From NCBI GenBank assembly GCA_027021145.1, contig JALUUX010000088.1, forward strand, positions 1-6,267: 6,267 nt of DNA, read 5' to 3'. Source of the stretch: Candidatus Shapirobacteria bacterium. Lineage in GTDB: Bacteria > Patescibacteriota > Microgenomatia > UBA12405 > JAHJSD01. A program made the position numbers and the translations under genes. Shown here in pieces: positions 1 to 5,372 of the stretch. How positions within the stretch are numbered: the stretch's first letter is position 1; each line of letters opens with the position of its first letter. The notes beneath the pieces were generated by a model. That model was not told the DNA's origin, made no database searches, and saw only the letters and a list, made by a program, of their open reading frames with translations.

Positions 1-83
1 CTTGCGTCGGGACACCTTGCCTCCGCGAGTCTGGACTTTCCTGACCCCGACGAATCGGGGCCTGACCCGCCTGACTCCTTGGC
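1..83 (-). ncRNA. rnpB: RNase P RNA, 5' end only (runs off left edge)
   Basis: This is the catalytic RNA of RNase P, which trims the 5' leader from precursor tRNAs. Read on the minus strand, positions 42-27 give AGGAAAGTCCAGACTC, a close match to the universally conserved first strand of helix P4 (E. coli has GAGGAAAGTCCGGGCTCC). It is followed by GGCAAGGTGTCC, matching the E. coli GGCAGGGTGCC segment. Upstream lie a perfect 6-bp hairpin with a TTCG loop (60-45) in the place of helix P3, and a leading segment (83-61) that would hold the 5' strands of P1 and P2. The order P1/P2, P3, P4 is the expected one. The 5' end at about 83 is inferred from the -10 box at 90-95. The rest of the molecule, including the second P4 strand, lies outside the window. 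P3 is much shorter than in E. coli. The identification rests on recalled consensus, not on a covariance-model search. Confidence 0.86.
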
Positions 84-118
84 AGAAATATTTTACTACA
101 CCGAGAGGAAAAAGAAAA
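84..118 (-). promoter_or_regulatory. Probable rnpB promoter
   Basis: On the minus strand a TAAAAT box (positions 95-90) lies 7 nt before the predicted RNase P RNA start at G83. No good -35 box is visible at the right distance: the 17-bp position (118-113) reads TTTTCT and falls inside the T-rich tract of the upstream terminator. The -10 is plausible and well placed, but the promoter is weak on sequence grounds. Read-through from the zinc-ribbon gene could also contribute to rnpB transcription. Confidence 0.42.
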
Positions 119-149
119 CCTCTCCCGAAGTTTCGGGAGGGCTTTCTTT
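108..149 (-). terminator. Intrinsic terminator after the zinc-ribbon gene
   Basis: CTCCCGAA (122-129) and TTCGGGAG (132-139) form a perfect 8-bp inverted repeat, extended by a G-U and a C-G pair to 120-141. On the minus strand the stem is followed by GGTTTTCTTTTTCC, a good U-tract for rho-independent termination. It begins 27 nt beyond the stop codon of the small minus-strand gene, so it most likely ends that transcript before rnpB. The flanks can extend the stem imperfectly (A-rich 111-118 against T-rich 143-149). It could also work on the plus strand (CTTTCTTTC follows), but no plus-strand gene ends here. Confidence 0.82.
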
Positions 150-168
150 CTGACTTGAGGCGCGCTTT

Positions 169-315
169 CTACATCTTGACAAATTTAAACATAGTGGTGC
201 CGCAGTCAGGACAGGTGGCTTTAACATAAGGTCGACCATTTTTAGCTACCCCTCGCTCAATTTGACTTTCGTCAACCTCTTTTTTATCTCGACATTTAAC
301 GCAAAAGAATGTCAT
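169..315 (-). CDS. Small zinc-ribbon protein, DUF5679-like (48 aa)
   Basis: This 48-residue protein starts MTFFCVKCRDKKEV and ends CPDCGTTMFKFVKM. It carries two Cys-x2-Cys knuckles, C5/C8 and C35/C38, separated by a basic and polar middle with the motif KNGRPYVKATCPDCGTTMFK (residues 25-44). That pattern is the signature of the small DUF5679 zinc-binding family, in which I recall the form YCVKC...KNGRPA..G.CP.CGTKMFR. One zinc ion is expected to be held by the four cysteines. The molecular role is unknown; a nucleic-acid or ribosome-associated role would be a guess. The ATG start is supported by an excellent ribosome binding site 5 nt upstream. The gene has its own promoter and terminator, so it is probably a well-expressed single-gene transcript. 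It lies about 100 bp after the ATPase gene and about 85 bp before the rnpB start, all on one strand. Confidence 0.88.
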   Translation of the reverse strand: MTFFCVKCRDKKEVDESQIERGVAKNGRPYVKATCPDCGTTMFKFVKM

Positions 316-320
316 CTTCC

Positions 321-330
321 TCACCCCCTT
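321..330 (-). promoter_or_regulatory. Near-perfect ribosome binding site of the zinc-ribbon gene
   Basis: On the minus strand this reads AAGGGGGTGA, one base away from the ideal AAGGAGGTGA, and the difference is still able to pair as G-U with 16S rRNA. Five bases (GGAAG) separate it from the ATG at 315, so the GGGGG core sits 8 nt from the start, which is optimal spacing. It fixes the start of the 48-residue gene. It is the only strong Shine-Dalgarno sequence I see in the window. Confidence 0.8.
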
Positions 331-351
331 TCAGGCAGGAGAATTAAGTTT

Positions 352-387
352 TCAATCCAATATATCAAACCCAGGTATAAATTGCAA
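352..387 (-). promoter_or_regulatory. Strong extended -10 promoter for the zinc-ribbon gene
   Basis: On the minus strand a TTGCAA -35 box (387-382), a 17-bp spacer and a TATATT -10 box (364-359) preceded by TGA (an extended -10, TGn) form a near-ideal housekeeping promoter. Transcription would start near 352, leaving a 5' leader of about 36 nt that contains the ribosome binding site. The -35 box lies only 27 bp after the stop codon of the ATPase gene, and no terminator is visible between the two genes. Confidence 0.74.
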
Positions 388-414
388 GCGAAGGCGGCTA
401 GTCTTTCGGGATAA

Positions 415-1638
415 TTAATTTCCTGGAGAGGAAATAAGGAGATCCCAGGGAAAAATGAAATGAGGGTTTTCTTTTTTTCCTTCAAGAGCAATTAGGCGCC
501 AATCAGCGGTAGGGTATTTTTTTAGAAATGAGTGTAAGTGACTGAGTTTAGCTTGATTAAAATTAGTTTTTACCTCTAGAGCCAATAGTTTCTCCTTCTC
601 AATAATAAAGTCAACTTCTTGACCAATTTTAGTCCGCCAAAAGAATATCTGGTCTGGTCCGTATTTTTTTACCAGTTCGGAAAAGATATTGGTTTCTAAG
701 ATGTTGCCCAACAGGGTCGGGCTAAATTCATTAAGCCAGAGAAGAGAGGTTAAGCCTGAATCTAAAAAATAAATTTTTGGCTTTTTGCGAATTTCTACCT
801 GAGGGTTTTTACTATAAGGAGTAACTAATTTAATTACGAAAGTTTGTTCGAGGATTGTAAGGTATTTTTTGAGAGTCGGAAAAGAGACGCCTGTTTGACG
901 GCTCACTCGCTGATAATCGAGAATTTGTCCCGATTGAGCCGCCAGGACTTTAAGAAGTTGATTAAATTTTCTAATGTTTTCAATTTTGGCTAGGTCAGCT
1001 ACATCCTTTCTAATATAAGTGTCGATTACTTGGAGCAGGTAGCGTTTTTTCTTTTCTTGGCTTTCTTCAAGGGCGACTCGGGGATAACCACCAAAATAGA
1101 TGAATTGATAATAAAGCTTTTTAATTGTTTTTAGGGTTGCCGGACTTAGCCGTGTTTGGAGTTGATAGGGACAATTAGTGAAACGGAGGAATTCATCAAA
1201 GCTTAGGGGGAAAAGGGGGAAAACATTAATCCGGCCAACCAGGGAATCGCGAAATTTGGTTTTAATTTTCAAAGAGGAGGATCCGGAGACAATTAAGTGA
1301 ATTTCTGGATAATGGTCAACAATGATCTTAATTAGACTGCTGGGGTTTTCCAGATATTGGACTTCATCGATCAAAACGAAAACTTCAGCCCCCTCTTTCC
1401 AACCACGGTTTTTAAGATCGATGATTAAATCATCTATCCCTGAATTTAGGGTTGTTAATAATTCGGGGTATTCAAGGTCATAATAAAAGACGAGCTTGCC
1501 CTTTTTCTCTAGGTAGTTTTTCAGATAGAAAAGTAGATATGTTTTGCCCACTTGACGAGCGCCGGTGATAACAATTGCTTCCCGGTCACCCAAATAAGGT
1601 TTAATTTGATCGAAAATATTTCTTTGATAAATTCTCAC
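415..1638 (-). CDS. AAA+ ATPase, AAA_14 with C-terminal DUF4143 domain (407 aa)
   Basis: From the GTG start at 1638 this is a 407-residue cytoplasmic ATPase. It has a Walker A motif GARQVGKT (26-33), Walker B VFVLIDE (86-92), a sensor-like VSGSSS (117-122), and the family motifs GR (135-136), GGYP (183-186) and D..YIRKD (206-212). A winged-helix-like segment follows at about 243-263 (QRVSRQTGVSFPTLKKYL). The C-terminal part holds GQEVDFII and ALEVKT (D343, E355, K357), the D-ExK layout of a PD-(D/E)XK nuclease-like fold typical of DUF4143. The set is complete and undamaged. The family is widespread and often horizontally acquired. Its substrate is unknown, and nuclease or toxin-antitoxin roles are only speculation. 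The frame stays open to an ATG at 1749 (444 aa), with another ATG at 1698. I prefer the GTG because family homology begins at VRIYQRNIF, the extra 37 residues have no ribosome binding site, and they would cover both divergent promoters. Expression looks monocistronic and near-leaderless. Confidence 0.9.
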   Translation of the reverse strand: MRIYQRNIFDQIKPYLGDREAIVITGARQVGKTYLLFYLKNYLEKKGKLVFYYDLEYPELLTTLNSGIDDLIIDLKNRGWKEGAEVFVLIDEVQYLENPSSLIKIIVDHYPEIHLIVSGSSSLKIKTKFRDSLVGRINVFPLFPLSFDEFLRFTNCPYQLQTRLSPATLKTIKKLYYQFIYFGGYPRVALEESQEKKKRYLLQVIDTYIRKDVADLAKIENIRKFNQLLKVLAAQSGQILDYQRVSRQTGVSFPTLKKYLTILEQTFVIKLVTPYSKNPQVEIRKKPKIYFLDSGLTSLLWLNEFSPTLLGNILETNIFSELVKKYGPDQIFFWRTKIGQEVDFIIEKEKLLALEVKTNFNQAKLSHLHSFLKKYPTADWRLIALEGKKENPHFIFPWDLLISSPGN

Positions 1639-1640
1639 TT

Positions 1641-1676
1641 TAATAAAAGTATAACTTTGATTAAACTCCAAATCAA
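1641..1676 (-). promoter_or_regulatory. Promoter of the ATPase gene, near-leaderless
   Basis: On the minus strand TTGATT (1676-1671), a 17-bp spacer and TATACT (1653-1648) form a good housekeeping promoter. The predicted start at about 1641 is only 2-3 nt before the GTG at 1638, so the mRNA would have essentially no leader. This is the main argument for the shorter form of the ATPase. Confidence 0.62.
1657..1676. repeat. Inverted repeat over the ATPase -35 box, possible operator
   Basis: TTGATT (1657-1662) and AATCAA (1671-1676) are perfect inverted arms separated by 8 bp. The right arm is exactly the -35 box of the ATPase promoter, so a dimeric repressor bound here would block it. The arms are short and AT-rich and could arise by chance. 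Confidence 0.3.
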
Positions 1677-1703
1677 GAAGAGATAGTTTGGGAGACATTG
1701 TTG

Positions 1704-1740
1704 TTGACACTTGACTTAGGGGGCGGGTAAAATTGGCCAG
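1704..1740 (+). promoter_or_regulatory. Promoter of the DUF4446-to-secF operon, leaderless
   Basis: A consensus TTGACA -35 box (1704-1709), an 18-bp spacer and a TAAAAT -10 box (1728-1733) predict a transcription start at about 1740. The first usable codon is the GTG at 1742, so the message would be leaderless or carry only 1-3 nt. This is the only promoter I see for the whole plus-strand gene block. Confidence 0.7.
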
Positions 1741-1741
1741 G

Positions 1742-2212
1742 GTGAACAAGGAATTTTTTTTATTCTTATTGGCTAGCTGGAATTTAGTGTTAACGGTTTT
1801 GGTGATTCGTTTTATTAAGCACTACCGCCGACTTACGAGTCAGGTGAAATCAGGTAATTTAGAGGCGATTCTTGATCGAATTCTCGACCGCCAGCTTTTG
1901 AATCATAAAGAAATTGGATTGATTAAAAAGCAATTGACCCGCTTGGACCGTCGAGAGCGTCAGGCCCTCCAGGCCTTGGGATTGGTTCGGTTCAATCCTT
2001 TTTCCGATTTAGGGGGTAATCAAAGTTTTTCCTTAGCAATCATTAATCGTCATCAGCAGGGCCTGGTAATTACCGGTTTACATGGTCGACAAGCGACTCG
2101 AGTTTATGCTAAGCTGCTTAATGGTCAAAAAATTAGCCTTTCTGAAGAAGAAAAGTTAGCAGTTAAACGGGCTCAGCAAGAGCTGAAGAAAGTTAAATCC
2201 CATGAAAAATAA
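1742..2212 (+). CDS. DUF4446 family membrane-anchored protein (156 aa)
   Basis: This is a small membrane protein of unknown function. An N-terminal hydrophobic helix (about 5-24) is followed by basic residues (K26-R30), giving an N-out, C-in anchor. A charged helical or coiled-coil stretch (about 38-78) comes next. The hallmark DUF4446 block, VRFNPFSDLGGNQSFSLAII, spans 82-101 and continues through GLHGRQATRVYAK (112-124) and the C-terminal SEEEKLAVKRA (134-144). The length matches the family. The open frame extends to a TTG at 1733, but that codon overlaps the -10 box. The GTG at 1742 gives a start (MNKEFFLFLL) like that of relatives. There is no real ribosome binding site, in keeping with a leaderless message. 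It is the first gene of the operon, and its 3' end overlaps the DUF3048 gene by 11 nt, which suggests translational coupling. No enzymatic motif is visible. Confidence 0.9.
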   Translation: MNKEFFLFLLASWNLVLTVLVIRFIKHYRRLTSQVKSGNLEAILDRILDRQLLNHKEIGLIKKQLTRLDRRERQALQALGLVRFNPFSDLGGNQSFSLAIINRHQQGLVITGLHGRQATRVYAKLLNGQKISLSEEEKLAVKRAQQELKKVKSHEK

Positions 2213-3431
2213 GCGTTTTTGGTTGATTGGTTTTGGTCTTTATTTATTATCTATGGGTTCGAGTTATGCCTTTTTCTCCCATTTGCCACCAAAGCAAGAG
2301 GAGGGAGTGGTCTCTCCAGTAGTGGAGAAAGAATCTTCGCCTTCTGCTAAGAAGTCGGCTTATTTCTTTCGTGGGCCTCGAGATCAAGAATGCCCTATCA
2401 ATGGGGTGAAATACACCAAAGAGCAGCGAGAAGTGTGGGAAAAACGGCGACCCCTGTTAGTTATGATTGAAAATCATCTTGAGTCCCGCCCCCAATCAGG
2501 TCTTTCTCGGGCTGATGTGGTTTATGAGGCAGTAGCTGAGGGAGGAATTACCCGGTTTATGGGCGTTTTTTATTGTGCTGCCGCCGAACCGGCGCCGAGA
2601 AAGTATGACTTGGGGCCAGTTCGGTCAGCGCGAACATATTTTCTTGATTGGGCTTCAGAGTATGCTGATTATCCCCTTTATGCTCATGTGGGTGGGGCTA
2701 ACTGTAGCCGTGATCCTGCTACTGGTCGTTGTACTACTGACCCTCGAGCTCAGGCCCTAGAACAGATTGAGCGCTATGGCTGGCTTGATCGTCAGCACTG
2801 GAGTGATATGAATCAATTTGCCCTTCCTTATCGAGTTTGTCGCCGAGAGCCAGAACGGACGGGCAGAACTGTAGCCACAGAGCATACTATGTATTGTGAT
2901 TCAGAGGCACTCTGGCAAGAAGCGGAAAAGCGGGGTCTGGCCGCCCAAGATCAATCAGGTAACTCTTGGGATGCTGATTTTCGCCCCTGGAAATTTAAAG
3001 ATGGGGCTCCACTCGAGCAACGGGGAGAAATTAATGAAATCAGCTTTGATTTTTGGCGCGGCTATCGTGATTATCAAGTGCGCTGGCAGTACGATAAGGA
3101 GAAAAATCAATATTTACGCTTTAATGGGGGCCAACCGCATCAGGATTTCCTTACCGGCCAGCAGTTAGCGGCTAAAGTGATTGTTATCCAGTTTACTCGA
3201 GAGATTGGTCCCGTTGACAGTCACAAGCATCTGCTTTACCGAACCATTGGTCAGGGGAAAGCGTTGGTTTTCCAGGATGGAAAGGTAATTAAAGCTTCTT
3301 GGCGAAAGAAATCTCGGCAACAGCGGACGATTTTTTCCGATGCCCGCGGCAAAGAAATAAAATTCAATCGCGGTTTAATTTGGATTGAAGTATTGCCTGC
3401 CGGAAACCAAGTCAGCTATGAAGCTAGCTAA
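2202..3431 (+). CDS. DUF3048 (YerB-like) exported protein (409 aa)
   Basis: This is an extracytoplasmic protein related to Bacillus YerB; its biochemical role is not established. A signal peptide or membrane anchor covers about 1-27 (basic KNKR, then a hydrophobic core). A low-complexity Glu/Ser/Pro linker follows to about 52. The N-terminal DUF3048 domain shows the hallmark sequences RPLLVMIENH (83-92), RPQSGLSRADVVYE (96-109), EGGITRFM (113-120), LGPVRSARTYFLDWA (137-151) and YAHVGG (160-165). The C-terminal domain runs from about 278 to 405 (SFDFWRGYRDYQVRW, later RGLIWIEVLP). Unlike YerB there is no lipobox cysteine after the signal, so it is not a typical lipoprotein. Cysteines at 64, 125, 168, 177, 213 and 232 could form disulfides outside the cell, and C168/C177 flank a loop not seen in the core motif. 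The ATG overlaps the end of the DUF4446 gene by 11 nt, and only a weak purine stretch precedes it. It is intact and full length. Confidence 0.93.
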   Translation: MKNKRFWLIGFGLYLLSMGSSYAFFSHLPPKQEEGVVSPVVEKESSPSAKKSAYFFRGPRDQECPINGVKYTKEQREVWEKRRPLLVMIENHLESRPQSGLSRADVVYEAVAEGGITRFMGVFYCAAAEPAPRKYDLGPVRSARTYFLDWASEYADYPLYAHVGGANCSRDPATGRCTTDPRAQALEQIERYGWLDRQHWSDMNQFALPYRVCRREPERTGRTVATEHTMYCDSEALWQEAEKRGLAAQDQSGNSWDADFRPWKFKDGAPLEQRGEINEISFDFWRGYRDYQVRWQYDKEKNQYLRFNGGQPHQDFLTGQQLAAKVIVIQFTREIGPVDSHKHLLYRTIGQGKALVFQDGKVIKASWRKKSRQQRTIFSDARGKEIKFNRGLIWIEVLPAGNQVSYEAS

Positions 3432-4011
3432 ATCATTTGGAAAAATTGTTGTTTCCCAAACGCGAGCTAAACTCCTGCGGCAACTATTTTATTTGCCTAA
3501 TGAATCTTATTATGTCCGCCAGCTAGTGAGGTTAACGGGCGAAGGATTGAATTCGGTTCGCCGAGAGTTGGCCAATCTAGAATCGGCTGAGATAGTTAAA
3601 AGTGAGTGGCGGGGCAATAGACTCTTTTATTGGGTTAATCAACACCACCCCCTTTTTCAAGAGTTGTTGAGCATAGTGCTAAAGGTTGAGGGTTTAGGAG
3701 CAGCGATTATTAACAATCGTCAGCGCTTAGGGCAGATTAAGTTTGTAGTTTTCTCTGGTCGGTTTGCTCGCAATCTGCCCCATGGTCCAGAAGAGGTGGA
3801 TTTGTTGGTGGTAGGAAAGGTGGTTTTGCCTGAATTAGGAGTACTAGTTCGAGAAGAAGAGAAGCGACGAGAGCGAGAAATTAATTATACGGTGATGACT
3901 GAATCAGAATTTCGCTTTCGCAAGCGCAATCGTGACCCATTTATTAATCAGATTTTGCTTCGGAGCCGAGTAATGATTATCGGCGACGAACAACAGTTAG
4001 TTGATTTTTAA
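3418..4011 (+). CDS. Winged-helix protein with degenerate nucleotidyltransferase-like domain (197 aa)
   Basis: This is a probable DNA-binding regulator with two domains. Residues 8-75 form an ArsR/MarR-like winged helix: a recognition helix near 44-51 (LNSVRREL) and a wing SEWRGNRLFYWVN (62-74). Residues 105-190 resemble a minimal nucleotidyltransferase: VFSGRFAR (111-118) in place of GSxARG and EEVDLLVVG (125-133) in place of SDxDLLV. The first catalytic Asp is replaced by Glu (E126) and the glycine-serine signature is altered, so catalysis is doubtful and the domain may only sense a ligand. INYTVMTESEFRFRKR (155-170) followed by RDPF is a conserved block I associate with CPR and archaeal members. 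The frame is open from a TTG at 3385, but the ATG at 3418 starts a normal N terminus (MKLAKSFGKIV) and overlaps the DUF3048 stop by 14 nt. Targets are unknown; autoregulation of this operon is possible. It might instead be an antitoxin-like MNT protein, but no HEPN partner is present. Confidence 0.84.
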   Translation: MKLAKSFGKIVVSQTRAKLLRQLFYLPNESYYVRQLVRLTGEGLNSVRRELANLESAEIVKSEWRGNRLFYWVNQHHPLFQELLSIVLKVEGLGAAIINNRQRLGQIKFVVFSGRFARNLPHGPEEVDLLVVGKVVLPELGVLVREEEKRREREINYTVMTESEFRFRKRNRDPFINQILLRSRVMIIGDEQQLVDF

Positions 4012-4018
4012 TTTTGAG

Positions 4019-5356
4019 ATGAGAAGAAATCGAGAGCGATTTCTGCTTTGGCTAATTCTGTTGATTACGGTGGCAGCCATTATTATTGATTTGCCCACTC
4101 AGTATTATTTTCAGGCTCAGATTCTAGGGCATCAAGTAAAATTTAACCTCTCTCGTCCATTTAGTTTTTTGCAGTCGCTAAAAGTAGTTAGGGGTTTAGA
4201 TTTGGCTGGGGGAGTTCATTTAATGTTTCGGGCTAAAATGGAGGCGGTGAACCCCTCAGCTCGCGAGAAGGCTTTTATCGCCTTGAGAGACAATATTGAG
4301 CGGCGAGTAAACTTTTTTGGTATTAGCGAGGCGGTAGTCCAAACTTCACGCCAAAAAGATGAGTATCGATTAATTGTGGAGTTGCCCGGAGTAGTGAATG
4401 TTAAGGAGGCAGTTAATTTGGTGGGCAAAACTGCCGAGCTAGAGTTTCGAGAAGCGGCTCAGCTTTCACCCGAAGCTACTAGTACTGCTACTTTAGCCGA
4501 TCTCTTCAAGCCCACGGGATTAACCGGGCGACATCTAATTCGAGCCGAGGTGCAATTTAGCCCTAATACTGGTAAGCCTGAAGTGGCCTTGAGTTTTAAT
4601 TCTGAGGGAAGAAAAATTTTTGCTGAAATTACTCAGCGCAATGTCGGGAAACCATTGGCAATTTTTTTGGATCAGCGACCAATTTCTATTGCTACGGTTA
4701 AAGAACCAATTACCGACGGTCGAGCAGTAATTAGTGGTGATTTTGATTTAAAACAAGCCAAAGAAATGGTTTCTCAACTCAATGCTGGTGCTTTACCTGT
4801 TCCAATCGAGCTAATTGAACAACGCCAAATCGGACCTACCTTGGGAGAAGAATCAGTGAGGAAGAGTTTGAGGGCTGGTTTGGTGGGTTTGGGAGCAGTG
4901 GTTCTTTTTATGGCCCTTTACTATCGCTGGTTAGGAGTTTTAGCCGATGTTGGCTTGATTATTTATGCCTTGATTACCTTGGCTCTTTATAAGTTGATTC
5001 CGGTTACCCTAACTTTGCCGGGGTTAACCGGATTTTTGCTTTCAGTGGGTATGGCTGTTGATAGCAATATCTTGATTTTTGAACGGATGAAAGAGGAGTT
5101 GCGCGAGGGGCGTCCCTGGAATGTGGCCATGGAATTAGGTTTTGGCCGAGCTTGGGATTCAATTCGAGACGCTAATGTCTGTACTTTGATTACTTGTTTC
5201 TTGCTCTTTAATCCCTTCAATTGGAGCTTTTTAAATACCTCAGGTATGGTTCGAGGATTTGCCTTAACTTTAGCTTTGGGTATTTTTATTAGTTTGTTTA
5301 CAGGAATAATTGTTACCCGAACTTTGTTACGAGTTTTTGCCTCTCGCCGAGGTTGA
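4019..5356 (+). CDS. secD: Protein translocase subunit SecD (445 aa)
   Basis: SecD is a membrane partner of SecYEG that, with SecF, uses the proton-motive force to pull exported proteins out and stop back-sliding. The sequence shows TM1 (about 8-26), the D1 motif GLDLAGGVHL (59-68), a periplasmic P1 domain with NIERRVNFFGI (92-102) and ELPGV (121-125), and a head region to about 260. Next is IGPTLGEESV (271-280) leading into TM2-TM6 (about 283-437). The key charged motif in TM4, GMAVDSNILIFERMKEE, spans 344-360, with the conserved Asp at 348. At 445 residues it is shorter than E. coli SecD (615) because the large periplasmic insertion is missing, as in many Gram-positive and CPR forms. The ATG at 4019 is 7 nt after the previous stop and lacks a Shine-Dalgarno motif. 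A TTG at 4001 would add six residues and overlap the upstream gene. It ends in TGA. secF follows after 16 nt. Confidence 0.97.
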   Translation: MRRNRERFLLWLILLITVAAIIIDLPTQYYFQAQILGHQVKFNLSRPFSFLQSLKVVRGLDLAGGVHLMFRAKMEAVNPSAREKAFIALRDNIERRVNFFGISEAVVQTSRQKDEYRLIVELPGVVNVKEAVNLVGKTAELEFREAAQLSPEATSTATLADLFKPTGLTGRHLIRAEVQFSPNTGKPEVALSFNSEGRKIFAEITQRNVGKPLAIFLDQRPISIATVKEPITDGRAVISGDFDLKQAKEMVSQLNAGALPVPIELIEQRQIGPTLGEESVRKSLRAGLVGLGAVVLFMALYYRWLGVLADVGLIIYALITLALYKLIPVTLTLPGLTGFLLSVGMAVDSNILIFERMKEELREGRPWNVAMELGFGRAWDSIRDANVCTLITCFLLFNPFNWSFLNTSGMVRGFALTLALGIFISLFTGIIVTRTLLRVFASRRG

Positions 5357-5372
5357 ATTTTTAAAGAGAGAA

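Noticed and set aside
2..229. Open frame of 75 codons on the plus strand at the left edge
   Set aside because: It starts at a TTG, crosses the RNase P RNA, the terminator hairpin and the antisense of the zinc-ribbon gene, and has no recognisable protein features.
316..345. Possible hairpin in the zinc-ribbon leader that would hide the ribosome binding site
   Set aside because: CTCC and GGGG/GAG segments can pair only with mismatches around a TGAAA loop; too weak to call a switch.
1639..1749. N-terminal extension of the ATPase to the ATG at 1749 or 1698
   Set aside because: The added residues show no family similarity, neither ATG has a ribosome binding site, and the stretch would cover the promoters for both divergent genes. 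I cannot exclude it completely.
5354..5356. TGA at the end of secD as a possible glycine codon (code 25)
   Set aside because: Reading through would add only about 18 Lys-rich residues and overlap secF out of frame; SecD ends normally here, so TGA is best read as stop.
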